A stretch of DNA of 64,000 nucleotides from Pirellulales bacterium (lineage in GTDB: Bacteria; Planctomycetota; Planctomycetia; Pirellulales; Thermoguttaceae): the NCBI GenBank assembly GCA_016936015.1, contig JAFGPV010000078.1:1-64000 (forward strand), read 5' to 3'. Made by a program: the position numbers and the translations under genes. Under the pieces are notes generated by a model. The model was not told the DNA's origin and made no database searches. It saw nothing but the letters and a program-made list of their open reading frames with translations. Of the stretch, positions 47,501 through 55,124 are shown one piece after another; within the stretch, counting starts at the first letter, position 1; the number at the start of each line of letters is the position of its first letter.

Positions 47501-48569
47501 GCCGGAACCTTATATGCTCGGTCTGAAAGCGGCCCGCGCCGCAGGGAACGAAGAAGGCCTGCGCTGGGCCTGCCTGGGGATTCTCCGCCAAGCCTGGCCC
47601 AAGGAGCAGGCCCACGTCTGGCAGGCAGGCATGGGCGTGGCCCGCGAACTGCTCGAGAAGTACCAGGCCGAAAACCGCCCTCAAGAACTAGAGAGTTTTC
47701 GCTCACAACTCGACGAGGCCGTTTGCCGCGATTGCATTGTCGTCGTCAGTTATACCGGCGAAGGACAGGTGGACTTGGTCGTCGAAGAGCCGACCGGAAC
47801 GGTTTGCTCGTACCGCACGCCGCGGACCGTTTCGGGCGGGATGCTGGTCGGCGACGCCCTTTCGCAGGCCAACAGCGAGGATACCGGGGCCCATCGGGAA
47901 ATCTACGTCTGTCCCCAAGGATTCGAAGGAACGTATCGCTTGTTGATCCGCCGCGTCTGGGGCAACGTGACGGCGGGAAAAGTGCACGTCGATTTGTATG
48001 TCCACCACCTGGCAAAACAGAACGCCCACATGGGCAGGAATGTCGAACTGAAAAACGATGAAGCCGCCGTCGTCTTCGACCTGAAAGACGGCCGCCGCAG
48101 GGAACCCCTACGGGAGCAGCAAGTGGCCGCGGCCGCCGTGGGACAGATTGCCGTCAACCGTCAAATCTTGGCGCAACAGATCGCACTGGCGGCGGATCCC
48201 CGCGCCGCGGGCGCCATGGCACAATCCCGTTCGTTGGCCGGCAGCAACGGCGGGGAAGCCGCCACGCCGGGATTTCTACCCTTCGGCTTCCGAGGAGCGG
48301 TCGGCTATATGCCCATGGTCCAGAATTACCCGGAAGGCACCCAAGCCGGATTCGCCGCCGTGGTCAGCGCCGACCGTCGCTACGTTCGGGTATCGGTGTA
48401 TCCGATGTTTTCCGGAATTAGTGAAGTAAACACCTTCAACTATTCCACGGGACAAAGCGGCTCAAGTAATGGTAGCACCGGCGGATCAGGCTTTAGCGGC
48501 ATGGGAGGCATGGGCGGAATGGGAGGAGGTATGGGTGGCATGGGAGGCATGGGTGGCGGTATCTTTTGA
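44553..48569 (+). CDS. Large exported vWA / STN-like / DUF2135-like protein with glycine-methionine tail
   Basis: A 1338-residue exported protein (signal peptide ending near EVFAA; GGAG nine bases before the ATG). Visible order: a von Willebrand A-like domain (about 65-250) whose metal site is degenerate (LVVLFNTSAQQ in place of DxSxS); TPR-like repeats (about 350-400); a long charged helical stretch (about 430-560); a secretin/TonB short N-terminal-like domain (about 662-749: FVETPLSEVVNYLKDYHKIN, then SALRIILKELGLTYT); another TPR-like region (about 860-1040); a DUF2135-like beta domain (about 1056-1152); and a GGMGGM tail. An outer-face scaffold role is plausible. Function unknown. Confidence 0.78.
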   Translation: MIPKRFVLGTAWICAVVFLSLNVVPEVFAADAATAAEMQTYAAPDGAAYFALSLKPPGPAPAAEPCDLVVLFNTSAQQIGEFRTKPLEALKTLLAGLGPHDRVKLIAVDVNAIPLTETFLAPNSTEMAGALAALDARTPLGTTDLHTALRAAADGFESGSKNARSVVYFGDGRSAAHPLSADEFKKIVKSLVDGRVSVSSYVVGLNPDAQIFGSLAGKTGGRLFEDSAKQTGQDFGRTLVSAVDAPVLWPTAVTWPNQQVEILPQRLPPLRWDRDSVVVGIDKQNAPFTIQYTADTAGIPQKLTFNATPGRASDVHNYLPRMIEVMRQDGGLTMPLIGSMSLQQARTVVNTNQDALRKLARQALAMGNYESAQRLADEVLRRDPTDLEAQTLKDAAAKRVAAPTDLPPAGGARDLTLINPAAPPPGADAGKMSENYQVEHAVIAQKVQADVQAALNQTRKQMSTEPQAVLQDLRLMMEAVRKVPELEPAIRDQLSDQLERALREAQYRKDGVERRRQQAAESLAASLEETRIASDLLQDQEKVKQIMKQFNTLMDEGRYQEASDPVAVEARKILPDEPALADAEFFSRTKGYYVNNMTLRISRQKAVVDTLYQVEKSFVPFPDEPPIVYPDAEVWQRLSVKRMDRYKAIDLSGQLPEEAKIEKELNKPTEVEFVETPLSEVVNYLKDYHKINIELDQRALNELAIATDTPVNKSLKGLTLRSALRIILKELGLTYTIENEVLLITSQQEVESPDRMKHKVYPVGDLVLDAAQLRDMAMSGVSMGGGMGMFNLPNNLLPQGLQNRLQNIPPGGFQAFSVKDELPKEKSPEANKLGSESNTKPAASGSQRSPQSEIEDISLEINPQLKPEVAWERYFSDHQPEPAAVRCAVRRLMNDRKYDQVIALIAAALRHGQVQSWMYQAMALAMQADHRPKEEIERAILSAVDFCDNTTDLTYIAAHLTRLGLYNRALDLYRQAAVLEPLRPEPYMLGLKAARAAGNEEGLRWACLGILRQAWPKEQAHVWQAGMGVARELLEKYQAENRPQELESFRSQLDEAVCRDCIVVVSYTGEGQVDLVVEEPTGTVCSYRTPRTVSGGMLVGDALSQANSEDTGAHREIYVCPQGFEGTYRLLIRRVWGNVTAGKVHVDLYVHHLAKQNAHMGRNVELKNDEAAVVFDLKDGRRREPLREQQVAAAAVGQIAVNRQILAQQIALAADPRAAGAMAQSRSLAGSNGGEAATPGFLPFGFRGAVGYMPMVQNYPEGTQAGFAAVVSADRRYVRVSVYPMFSGISEVNTFNYSTGQSGSSNGSTGGSGFSGMGGMGGMGGGMGGMGGMGGGIF

Positions 48570-48573
48570 GCCT

Positions 48574-48688
48574 GTCATCCTGAACGAAATACAGAATCTC
48601 CCCGCGGAAAAGCACGCCTTGTGCAAGCAGCCCGGCGCCAGAGGTCCTTCTTTGCACTCTGGACGGCGCCTGCTGCGCTCAGGATGAC
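48574..48688. repeat. GTCATCCTGA...TCAGGATGAC repeat that supplies a stop codon
   Basis: The left end is GTCATCCTGAACGAAAT; the right end is TGCTGCGCTCAGGATGACGT. The right end overlaps the 3' end of citrate synthase on the minus strand: the last codons (Thr-Ser-Ser) and the TGA come from the repeat's GTCATCCTGA. Confidence 0.75.
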
Positions 48689-49977
48689 GTTTGCTTCCGA
48701 TCGACCAGCGCCACGAATTCCCGAAGCGTGGAACCGATATAGAGGTCCATCGGCCGATGGATGGCCTTGCCCGGCGAAAGCTGCATTTCCCGCCAATGAG
48801 CAATCCATCCCGGCAGCCGGCCCAAGGCGAACATCACGGTGAACATATTCTTGGGAATTTTCATCAGCCGGTAGATGATCCCCGAATAGAAATCGACGTT
48901 CGGATACAACTTTCGCTCGATGAAGTACGGATCCGTCAGCGCCACTTCCTCCAATTCCTGGGCGAGATCGAACAGCGGATCGCCGCCGTGTTTTTTTAGC
49001 AGCTTGTCGCAGACCTGCTTGATGATTTTTGCCCGGGGATCGTAATTCTTGTACACCCGATGGCCGAAGCCCATCAGCCGGAACCCGCTCTGCTTATCCT
49101 TGGCCAGGTCGATGTACTTCCGCAGGTTCCGGTTGTCGGCCAGGATCGTTTCGAGCATGTTGATGCAGGCCTCGTTGGCCCCGCCGTGCCATTCGCCCCA
49201 GAGGGCGCAAATGCCCGAGGCAATCGCCGAAAACAGGTTGACGTTGCTCGATCCCACCATCCGCACCGCCGAGGTGCTGCAATTCTGGCCGTGGTCGGCG
49301 TGCAGAATCAACAGCAGGTTCAGCGCCTCGACGAAGTCCGTATCCATCTGGTACCGCTCACTGGGAACGGCGAACATCATGTGCAGAAAGTTCTGGCAGT
49401 AGGTCAGGTGGTTTTCGGGATAGATGAACGGCTGCCCGATCGATTGCTTGTAGCTGAAGGCCGCGATGGTGGGCATCTTCGCCAGCATCCGGTAGATTGC
49501 CAGTTCCCGCTGCTCCGGATCGCGCGGATCAAGCGTGTCCTTGCTGTAGATCGCCAGGGCGCTGACGACCGAGCTGAGAATGGCCATCGGCTGCGCGTCG
49601 GGCGGGAAGCCGGCGTAAATTTTCTTCATGTTCTCGTGCAGCAGCGTGTGCACGCAGACATTCCTTCGGAACGTCTCCAACTCCTCCTCGGTCGGCAGTT
49701 CGCCGTAGATCAGCAGGTAGGCCGTCTCGGTAAATTCGCACCGCTCGGCGAGCACCTCCACGGGATAACCGCGATAGCGGAGGATTCCCTTCTGGCCGTC
49801 GATGTAGGTGATTGCGCTACGGCAGCTTCCGGTGTTGGCGTACCCCTCGTCCAGGGTGATGCACCCGGTCGCCTTCTTCAACTGGCTGATGTCCAGCGCC
49901 CGGGTTCCCTCGCTTCCGGTGTGCAGAGGTAGATCATACAATTGGTCGTCGATCGTTATTTTTGCCGTCGGAGCCAT
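48679..49977 (-). CDS. gltA: Citrate synthase
   Basis: A 432-residue citrate synthase, condensing acetyl-CoA and oxaloacetate. The catalytic histidines and aspartate are present: LLILHADHGQN, GFGHRVYKNYDPR and NVDFYSG. A region that is usually PLHGGAN reads GEWHGGANE here, keeping the His-Gly-Gly-Ala core. The start has AGGGAGG close upstream. The C-terminus ends in a dispersed repeat. It is divergent from a malic enzyme gene, with about 270 bases between, so both feed C4/C6 acids. Confidence 0.94.
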   Translation of the reverse strand: MAPTAKITIDDQLYDLPLHTGSEGTRALDISQLKKATGCITLDEGYANTGSCRSAITYIDGQKGILRYRGYPVEVLAERCEFTETAYLLIYGELPTEEELETFRRNVCVHTLLHENMKKIYAGFPPDAQPMAILSSVVSALAIYSKDTLDPRDPEQRELAIYRMLAKMPTIAAFSYKQSIGQPFIYPENHLTYCQNFLHMMFAVPSERYQMDTDFVEALNLLLILHADHGQNCSTSAVRMVGSSNVNLFSAIASGICALWGEWHGGANEACINMLETILADNRNLRKYIDLAKDKQSGFRLMGFGHRVYKNYDPRAKIIKQVCDKLLKKHGGDPLFDLAQELEEVALTDPYFIERKLYPNVDFYSGIIYRLMKIPKNMFTVMFALGRLPGWIAHWREMQLSPGKAIHRPMDLYIGSTLREFVALVDRKQTSS

Positions 49978-50120
49978 GTTCCTCCCTGGAAAAAGATGTT
50001 AGCGAATGATTACGGTATTCTATTCTAAGGACCGCCGGGATTCCAGAGATTCGTCCGAGAAAACAGGGGAAAACGGCATCTCGTCGCCTTCGGAGACAAA
50101 AGACGGGGGGCCTCGATGCC

Positions 50121-50143
50121 GGGAGCTGCAAGATGCCGCTTCT
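50121..50143. repeat. Single GCGGCA-type repeat remnant
   Basis: GGGAGCTGCAAGATGCCGCT followed by TCT. The right arm matches the 20598 family and the left arm has decayed. Confidence 0.6.
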
Positions 50144-50196
50144 CCTTTCCCTCTGCCCAATTTACAATTGACCGTTTGGAAATAAAGAACGATGCT

Positions 50197-50222
50197 CGGC
50201 CGGGGACAGCCCGGCTCACTGG
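50197..50222. repeat. GGCCGGGGACAGCCCGGCTCACT palindrome
   Basis: Shares GCCCGGCTCACTG with 39276-39312. It lies 24 bases before the malic enzyme start. Confidence 0.6.
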
Positions 50223-50245
50223 ATCTCTCGACTCCAAGATTCCTT

Positions 50246-51679
50246 ATGAAACGACAAAGTCCTTCTTATAGTCTCACGCTGAGGCTCCGCTATCCCGACC
50301 AGGCCGGGCGGCTGGGGACGATCACCTCGGCCATCGGCCAGGCGGAAGGGATGATCGGCGCGGTTGACATTGTTGACGTCCGCCGCGGAGTGATCACCCG
50401 CGACATTACCGTCAGCGCCCGCGACGTGGAGCACGGGCACCACATCGTCGAGCACTTGCAGACAATTCCCGGCGTCAGCGTGGTCCGCGTCTCCGACCGC
50501 ACCTATCTCTATCATCTGGGCGGTAAGATCGAAGTCTGCGCGAAGTCTCCGATCAAGACCCGCGACGACCTCTCGATGGCCTATACTCCCGGCGTGGCCC
50601 GGGTCTGCCGCTCGATTGCCGCCGATCCGGACGCCGCCTTCACGCTGACTTTTCGCCACAACGGCGTGGCCGTCGTGACCGACGGTTCCGCCGTGCTTGG
50701 ACTGGGCAACCTCGGTCCCCGGGCGGCCCTGCCCGTGATGGAAGGCAAGGCCATGCTCTTCAAGGAATTCGGCGGCGTGAACGCCTTTCCCCTCTGCCTC
50801 GATACGCAGGACACGGAGAAGATCATTGAAACGTGCGTCTTCCTGGCCCCCGCCTTCGGCGGCATCAACCTGGAAGACATCTCCTCGCCCCGGTGCGTGG
50901 AAATCGAGCAGCGGCTGGCTGAACTGCTGGAGATTCCCGTCTTCCACGACGATCAGCACGGCACGGCAATCGTCGTCCTGGCGGCCCTGCAAAACGCCCT
51001 GAAAATCGTGCAGAAAGAGCTGCGGACCATCCGCGTCACTCTTTGCGGCAGCGGGGCGGCCGGCCAGGCGATCGCCAAGTTGCTCAAACTAATGGGCGTC
51101 GAGCAGATCGTCGCCTGCGACCGTCAAGGCGCCATCTCTCGTGCACACTGCGACAAGGAAAATCCCGTCAAACGCTGGATCGCCGAGAACACCAATCCCG
51201 AACAACTTCGCGGAACCTTAAGCGACGTGATTCGCGGCGCCGACGTCTTCATCGGCGTCTCGGGGGCAAACGTGCTCGGCGAAGACGACGTCCGGCGGAT
51301 GGCCAAGGACCCGATCCTCTTTGCGCTGGCCAATCCCGATCCGGAAATCGATCCCGACGTGGCCGCCCCGCATGCCGCGGTCTTGGCCACGGGCCGGTCC
51401 GATTATCCGAACCAGATCAACAACGTCCTCTGTTTTCCCGGTTTTTTCCGGGGCCTGCTCGACGTCCGCGCCCCGCGGGTAATCGACGCCATGAAGATTG
51501 CCGCCGCGCAGGCCATTGCCGGCGTGATTCCCGAGAAAGACCTCCTGCCCGACTACATCGTCCCTAGCGTCTTCGACCGCCGCGTGGCCACGGCAGTGGC
51601 CAAGGCCGTCGCCAAAACCGCGCTGGAAAGCGGACTGGCCCGTCGCGAACACAAGCCCGGCTTCCGCATCTCGCCGTAA
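50246..51679 (+). CDS. Malic enzyme with N-terminal ACT domain
   Basis: A 477-residue malic enzyme, which decarboxylates malate to pyruvate. Residues about 8-80 are an ACT domain (RLRYPDQAGRLGTITSAIGQ), which in other proteins binds amino acids, so the enzyme is probably allosteric. The catalytic part begins near 115 with LSMAYTPGVARVC, continues with FNGLGNLGP-like GLGNLGPRAALPVMEGK and HDDQHGTAIVVL, and has the NAD(P) Rossmann piece LCGSGAAGQAIA. The start at 50246 is the first ATG after the upstream repeat. No ribosome-binding site is obvious. It faces away from citrate synthase. Confidence 0.9.
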   Translation: MKRQSPSYSLTLRLRYPDQAGRLGTITSAIGQAEGMIGAVDIVDVRRGVITRDITVSARDVEHGHHIVEHLQTIPGVSVVRVSDRTYLYHLGGKIEVCAKSPIKTRDDLSMAYTPGVARVCRSIAADPDAAFTLTFRHNGVAVVTDGSAVLGLGNLGPRAALPVMEGKAMLFKEFGGVNAFPLCLDTQDTEKIIETCVFLAPAFGGINLEDISSPRCVEIEQRLAELLEIPVFHDDQHGTAIVVLAALQNALKIVQKELRTIRVTLCGSGAAGQAIAKLLKLMGVEQIVACDRQGAISRAHCDKENPVKRWIAENTNPEQLRGTLSDVIRGADVFIGVSGANVLGEDDVRRMAKDPILFALANPDPEIDPDVAAPHAAVLATGRSDYPNQINNVLCFPGFFRGLLDVRAPRVIDAMKIAAAQAIAGVIPEKDLLPDYIVPSVFDRRVATAVAKAVAKTALESGLARREHKPGFRISP

Positions 51680-51682
51680 CGA

Positions 51683-51771
51683 GCCGGAGGCGAAGAAGCC
51701 GTGGAGATCCTTCGCCGACCAGCGCCGACGATCCGTGGATGATGCCCAGTCGTTGCCCGTCAGGATGACAA
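51683..51771. repeat. Decayed GGCGAAGAAG...GTCAGGATGAC repeat
   Basis: The right end (CCCGTCAGGATGACAAAT) matches the end of the CTGAGCGAAGCG family. The left part has CTTCGCC-type pieces but is degenerate. It lies between the malic enzyme gene and the SGNH/TPR gene. Confidence 0.55.
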
Positions 51772-51864
51772 ATGGGAATCATTCGGGCTCACGCTTGCGG
51801 CGACGTCGTCGTAGAAGTAGAATTGTTTTGGGGCGGAATCCTTTTCCGAGCACGGGGTTTCCGG

Positions 51865-54306
51865 ATGTCAACAAGGCGGCGGAAGCGGAACCGATCGAGA
51901 ACCGTGAAGCCCCCGGCTGCCGCATCGCGGCCCACGGAGGTTCCCCGACCGTTGCGGCCAAAAATCAGCCGACGGCGGAAATGGCTGTTCCGTCTGGCCG
52001 TCGCGGTCCTTGCTCCCCTGTTGTTCTTCATCGTGCTGGAAGCCGGATTGCGCCTGGGGGGCTACGGTTATCCGACGAACTTCCTGGTCGGTCCCGACGC
52101 CGACGGAACCTACACGAGCAACTATCGGTTTGGATGGCGGTTCTTTCCGCGCAACATCGCCCGCAAACCGGAGTTTTGCTCCATAACCACGAAACCCGCC
52201 GGTACGATCCGCATTTTCATCCTGGGAGGTTCCGCGGCGCAAGGCGTGCCGGATCCGTCGTTCAATTTTGGACGAATTCTTGAAGTCCTGCTCCGAGAGC
52301 GTTATCCGGACGTGAAGTTTGAGGTGGTCAACGCGGCGATGACGGCGATCAACTCCCACGTGGTCTTGGAGATCGCCCGAGACTGCGCCGCCCATCAGCC
52401 GGACCTCTTTATCGTCTACATGGGCAACAACGAGGTGGTTGGGCCTTACGGTCCGGGAACCGTCTTCCAGCAGTGGTCCCCAAGCCGGGGATTGATTCGG
52501 GCCAGCGTATGGGTGAAATCGACGCGAGTCGGACAGTTGCTCGGCGACGCGACGGGCTGGCTCCGCTCTCACAAGGATTCTCCAAAGGCATGGCGAGGGA
52601 TGGAGATGTTCCTGGGCAACCAGGTGCCGGCCGATGATCCGCGTCTGGCGGCCGTGTACGAGAACTTCCGCCGGAACCTGGTCGATATCTGCGGCGTCGC
52701 TCGACGGGCCGGGGCCGCCGTCATCCTTTCCACGGTGGCGGTCAACCTCAGCGATTGCCCACCATTGGCCTCGCAGCACCGCGCCGATCTGGGGCCCGAA
52801 GCGTTGACAAAATGGAAGTCGATCTATCAAGCCGGCGTCGAACTGGAGGCGAGCGGCCGGTGGCAGGAGGCGGCCAAACAGTATCAGGCGGCGGGGCGAA
52901 TCGACGACCGCTTTGCCGAACTTCAATTCCGTCTGGGCCGGTGCCTGGCAGCACGGGATCGGCCGGCAAAGGCCCGGGATTGCTTCGTTGCGGCCCGGGA
53001 TTTGGACTCGTTGCGGTTCCGCGCCGATTCGCGGATCAACGACATCATCCGGGAGGTGGCGGCGGCGGAAAAGTCATCGGGCGTCCGGTTGACGGATGCG
53101 GAGCGGGAGTTGGCCCAAAACGATCCGTCCCGCGGCGGCATCCTGGGCGGGGACTTGTTCTACGAGCACGTTCACTTGACGTTCGACGGGAATTACCTAC
53201 TGGCGCGGGCGGTCTTGGACCAGGTTGAGGCGGCCCTGCCCCAACTGACTGCTTCCCGAAAACCAGGTCCTCTTCTTTCCCGGCAGCAGTGCGCGGAGTC
53301 CTTGGTGTATACTCCTTGGGATGAATGCCAGGGGGCCGAAGTCATGGCGGAGATGACCTCCCGGCCGCCGTTCACGAACCAGTGGGACCATGCCGCCCGA
53401 CAGGCGTCGGCACGAAAGCGTCTGGAAGAAATTCGTCGTTCGGCACAAACGCCGCAGGCCCTTCGGGCGGCGTATGCTGCTTACGAGGCGGCACTTAAAA
53501 CGGCGCCGGATGACTGGCACCTTCACTATCGGTTCGGAAAACTGGCGTTGGCTTGCGATCATGCCGAATCGGCCATCGAACACTTGCAAATCGTATGGAA
53601 GAAGATGCCCTGGGAAGCCTCGGTGTGCGAAGCGCTGGGTGAAGCCGAATACCTTCGCAGAAATACCCAGGAGGCGATTGCCTATCTTCGGAAAACCATC
53701 GAAATCGACCCCTCCTTCTCTTTGGCTTACAGCAATCTGGGCACCGTGCTAAGCGGTTGCGGGCGGACCGACGAAGCGATCGCCGAATATCAAAAGGCCC
53801 TCCAGATCGACCCGAAAAGTGCAACGATCCACTTCAACCTTGGGACGGTCCTGGAGGGCTGTGGACGGATCGACCAGGCGGTCGAGCAATATCAAGAGAC
53901 TCTGAAAATCGACCCCGATCACGCGACGGCCCATAACAATCTCGGGAGTATCCTGGATAAAAAAGGACGGCATCAGGAGGCCATCGCCCATTATCGGAAG
54001 GCCCTGGAAATCAATCCCCAACATGCGTTGGCCCGCAACAACCTGGCCAATGCGCTGCGAAGCTGCGGGCGGCGGGACGAAGCGATCGCGGAATACCAAA
54101 AGGTCCTGGAAATCGCACCAACACTGGCAATCGTCCACTACAATCTGGGAATTACATTGAGCGACTGCGGAAGGATCGACGAGGCGATCGACCATTACCG
54201 AGAAGCCCTGAAAATCAATCCCCAGTTGACGCTGGCCCGCAAGAACCTGGAAAGGGCATTGAAAATCCGCGCCGCGAGATCGGAGCAGGAAAACCCTCAA
54301 CAGTGA
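51865..54306 (+). CDS. Membrane-anchored SGNH/GDSL hydrolase-like protein with TPR repeats
   Basis: An 813-residue protein. A very basic start is followed by one membrane helix (about 41-61, LFRLAVAVLAPLLFFIVLEA). An SGNH-type domain follows: the first block is FILGGSAAQG (serine near 122), the GNNE of the third block is in YMGNNEVVG (about 187), and the last histidine block is HVHLTFDGNYLLA (about 436). About eight TPR units fill 530-800 (FSLAYSNLGTVLSGCGRTDE and repeats). SGNH proteins remove or add acyl groups on glycans. ATG 51865 has ACGGGG upstream; the frame opens at 51772. The gene converges with the carbamoyltransferase-SxtJ-DUF5989 genes, a known company. Confidence 0.8.
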   Translation: MSTRRRKRNRSRTVKPPAAASRPTEVPRPLRPKISRRRKWLFRLAVAVLAPLLFFIVLEAGLRLGGYGYPTNFLVGPDADGTYTSNYRFGWRFFPRNIARKPEFCSITTKPAGTIRIFILGGSAAQGVPDPSFNFGRILEVLLRERYPDVKFEVVNAAMTAINSHVVLEIARDCAAHQPDLFIVYMGNNEVVGPYGPGTVFQQWSPSRGLIRASVWVKSTRVGQLLGDATGWLRSHKDSPKAWRGMEMFLGNQVPADDPRLAAVYENFRRNLVDICGVARRAGAAVILSTVAVNLSDCPPLASQHRADLGPEALTKWKSIYQAGVELEASGRWQEAAKQYQAAGRIDDRFAELQFRLGRCLAARDRPAKARDCFVAARDLDSLRFRADSRINDIIREVAAAEKSSGVRLTDAERELAQNDPSRGGILGGDLFYEHVHLTFDGNYLLARAVLDQVEAALPQLTASRKPGPLLSRQQCAESLVYTPWDECQGAEVMAEMTSRPPFTNQWDHAARQASARKRLEEIRRSAQTPQALRAAYAAYEAALKTAPDDWHLHYRFGKLALACDHAESAIEHLQIVWKKMPWEASVCEALGEAEYLRRNTQEAIAYLRKTIEIDPSFSLAYSNLGTVLSGCGRTDEAIAEYQKALQIDPKSATIHFNLGTVLEGCGRIDQAVEQYQETLKIDPDHATAHNNLGSILDKKGRHQEAIAHYRKALEINPQHALARNNLANALRSCGRRDEAIAEYQKVLEIAPTLAIVHYNLGITLSDCGRIDEAIDHYREALKINPQLTLARKNLERALKIRAARSEQENPQQ

Positions 54307-54401
54307 TTCGACAATTCAAGGGGGCCGTCCATGAAAATTCGTATTCTTCCTCCGAGCTTACCCTCCCGGGGCGTTACGACGACGTTACGATAGTGAATCG
54401 C

Positions 54402-54644
54402 TCAGAACAGAGTATAAATGAACGGGGCCGCACCCGAGCCGCCGAGGAAAACCAGCAATCCCACAAGCAACAGCACGACGACAATCGGGATCAGCCACCA
54501 TTTCTTGTTGTGCAGCACGAAGTCGAAGAACTCGGCCGCCAGACCCCGCGGCGCCTGCTCGGCCTGCCGCCGGAGATCGTCGGCACGAAGGTTCGCGTCG
54601 GAGCGAGGCGGCTGGTCGGGCTTCATCTGCGGAGGTCTTTTCAT
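54402..54644 (-). CDS. DUF5989 small membrane protein
   Basis: An 80-residue protein with RADDLRRQAEQAPRGLAAEF, then FFDFVLHNKKWWLIPIVVV and a single membrane helix, ending in GGSGAAPFIYTLF. This is the DUF5989 family, found next to SxtJ and carbamoyltransferase genes in other bacteria. ATG 54644 is the family start; the open frame continues far upstream through the SxtJ gene but only as a shadow. It follows the SxtJ gene by 20 bases. Its role in the complex is unknown. Confidence 0.8.
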   Translation of the reverse strand: MKRPPQMKPDQPPRSDANLRADDLRRQAEQAPRGLAAEFFDFVLHNKKWWLIPIVVVLLLVGLLVFLGGSGAAPFIYTLF

Positions 54645-54664
54645 AGACACTTTCTCGGGAGGAC

Positions 54665-55075
54665 TTAAAACTGTCGGAAGTATCTCTCGGTGGTCTCTTC
54701 TTCCTCGCGCGGCATCCAGTAAGTTGGTAAGCGGGAGTCGAAACGGCGCTGCATCGGATCGTAGCCCGTCAGCCGCAAAATTAGGCCGATGGGAGTTATC
54801 ACTAAATAGTATACCACGGCAAGAACGGCGTAGGAAATCACCAGTCCGACGGGGAAAGTCGCATAGGAAGTCAACAGATAAACGATCCGCAGCACCTCCG
54901 GCCAGACCAGCCCGGCCGCCGGGACCGCCGCGCCGATCACCCCCAGCGCGCCCGCGGTTGCCAACGAGCCGGTCCGCCACCACGCCGTCCCCCCCAGGAT
55001 GCTAAAAAATATCAGCCACAGCAGCCCGAAAACGGCCAATTGGCGGCGAGACGGATGACGTTCAATACGGATCAT
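54665..55075 (-). CDS. SxtJ family membrane protein
   Basis: A 136-residue protein with three or four membrane helices (LAVFGLLWLIFFSILGG; ALGVIGAAVPAAGLVWP; YATFPVGLVISYAVLAVVYY) and the end motif GYDPMQRRFDSRLPTYWMPR typical of SxtJ, a protein named from a saxitoxin gene cluster. It sits between the carbamoyltransferase and DUF5989 genes on the same strand, with gaps of 49 and 20 bases. It may support the membrane location of the carbamoylation reaction; this is inference. Confidence 0.82.
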   Translation of the reverse strand: MIRIERHPSRRQLAVFGLLWLIFFSILGGTAWWRTGSLATAGALGVIGAAVPAAGLVWPEVLRIVYLLTSYATFPVGLVISYAVLAVVYYLVITPIGLILRLTGYDPMQRRFDSRLPTYWMPREEEETTERYFRQF

Positions 55076-55083
55076 GGAAAATT

Positions 55084-55122
55084 ACCCTCACCCTAACCCT
55101 CTCCCAAAGGGAGAGGGGACTT
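55084..55122. repeat. CCCTCACCCTAACCCTCTCC hairpin repeat
   Basis: CCTCTCCC-AAA-GGGAGAGG forms a perfect hairpin after a CCCTAACC run. It lies in the gap between the carbamoyltransferase and SxtJ genes. A degenerate relative lies at 18873-18915. Confidence 0.7.
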
Positions 55123-55124
55123 TC

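Noticed and set aside
54645-54983. Long extension of the DUF5989 frame
   Set aside because: Overlaps the SxtJ gene in another frame and lacks conserved residues; the family start is at 54644.
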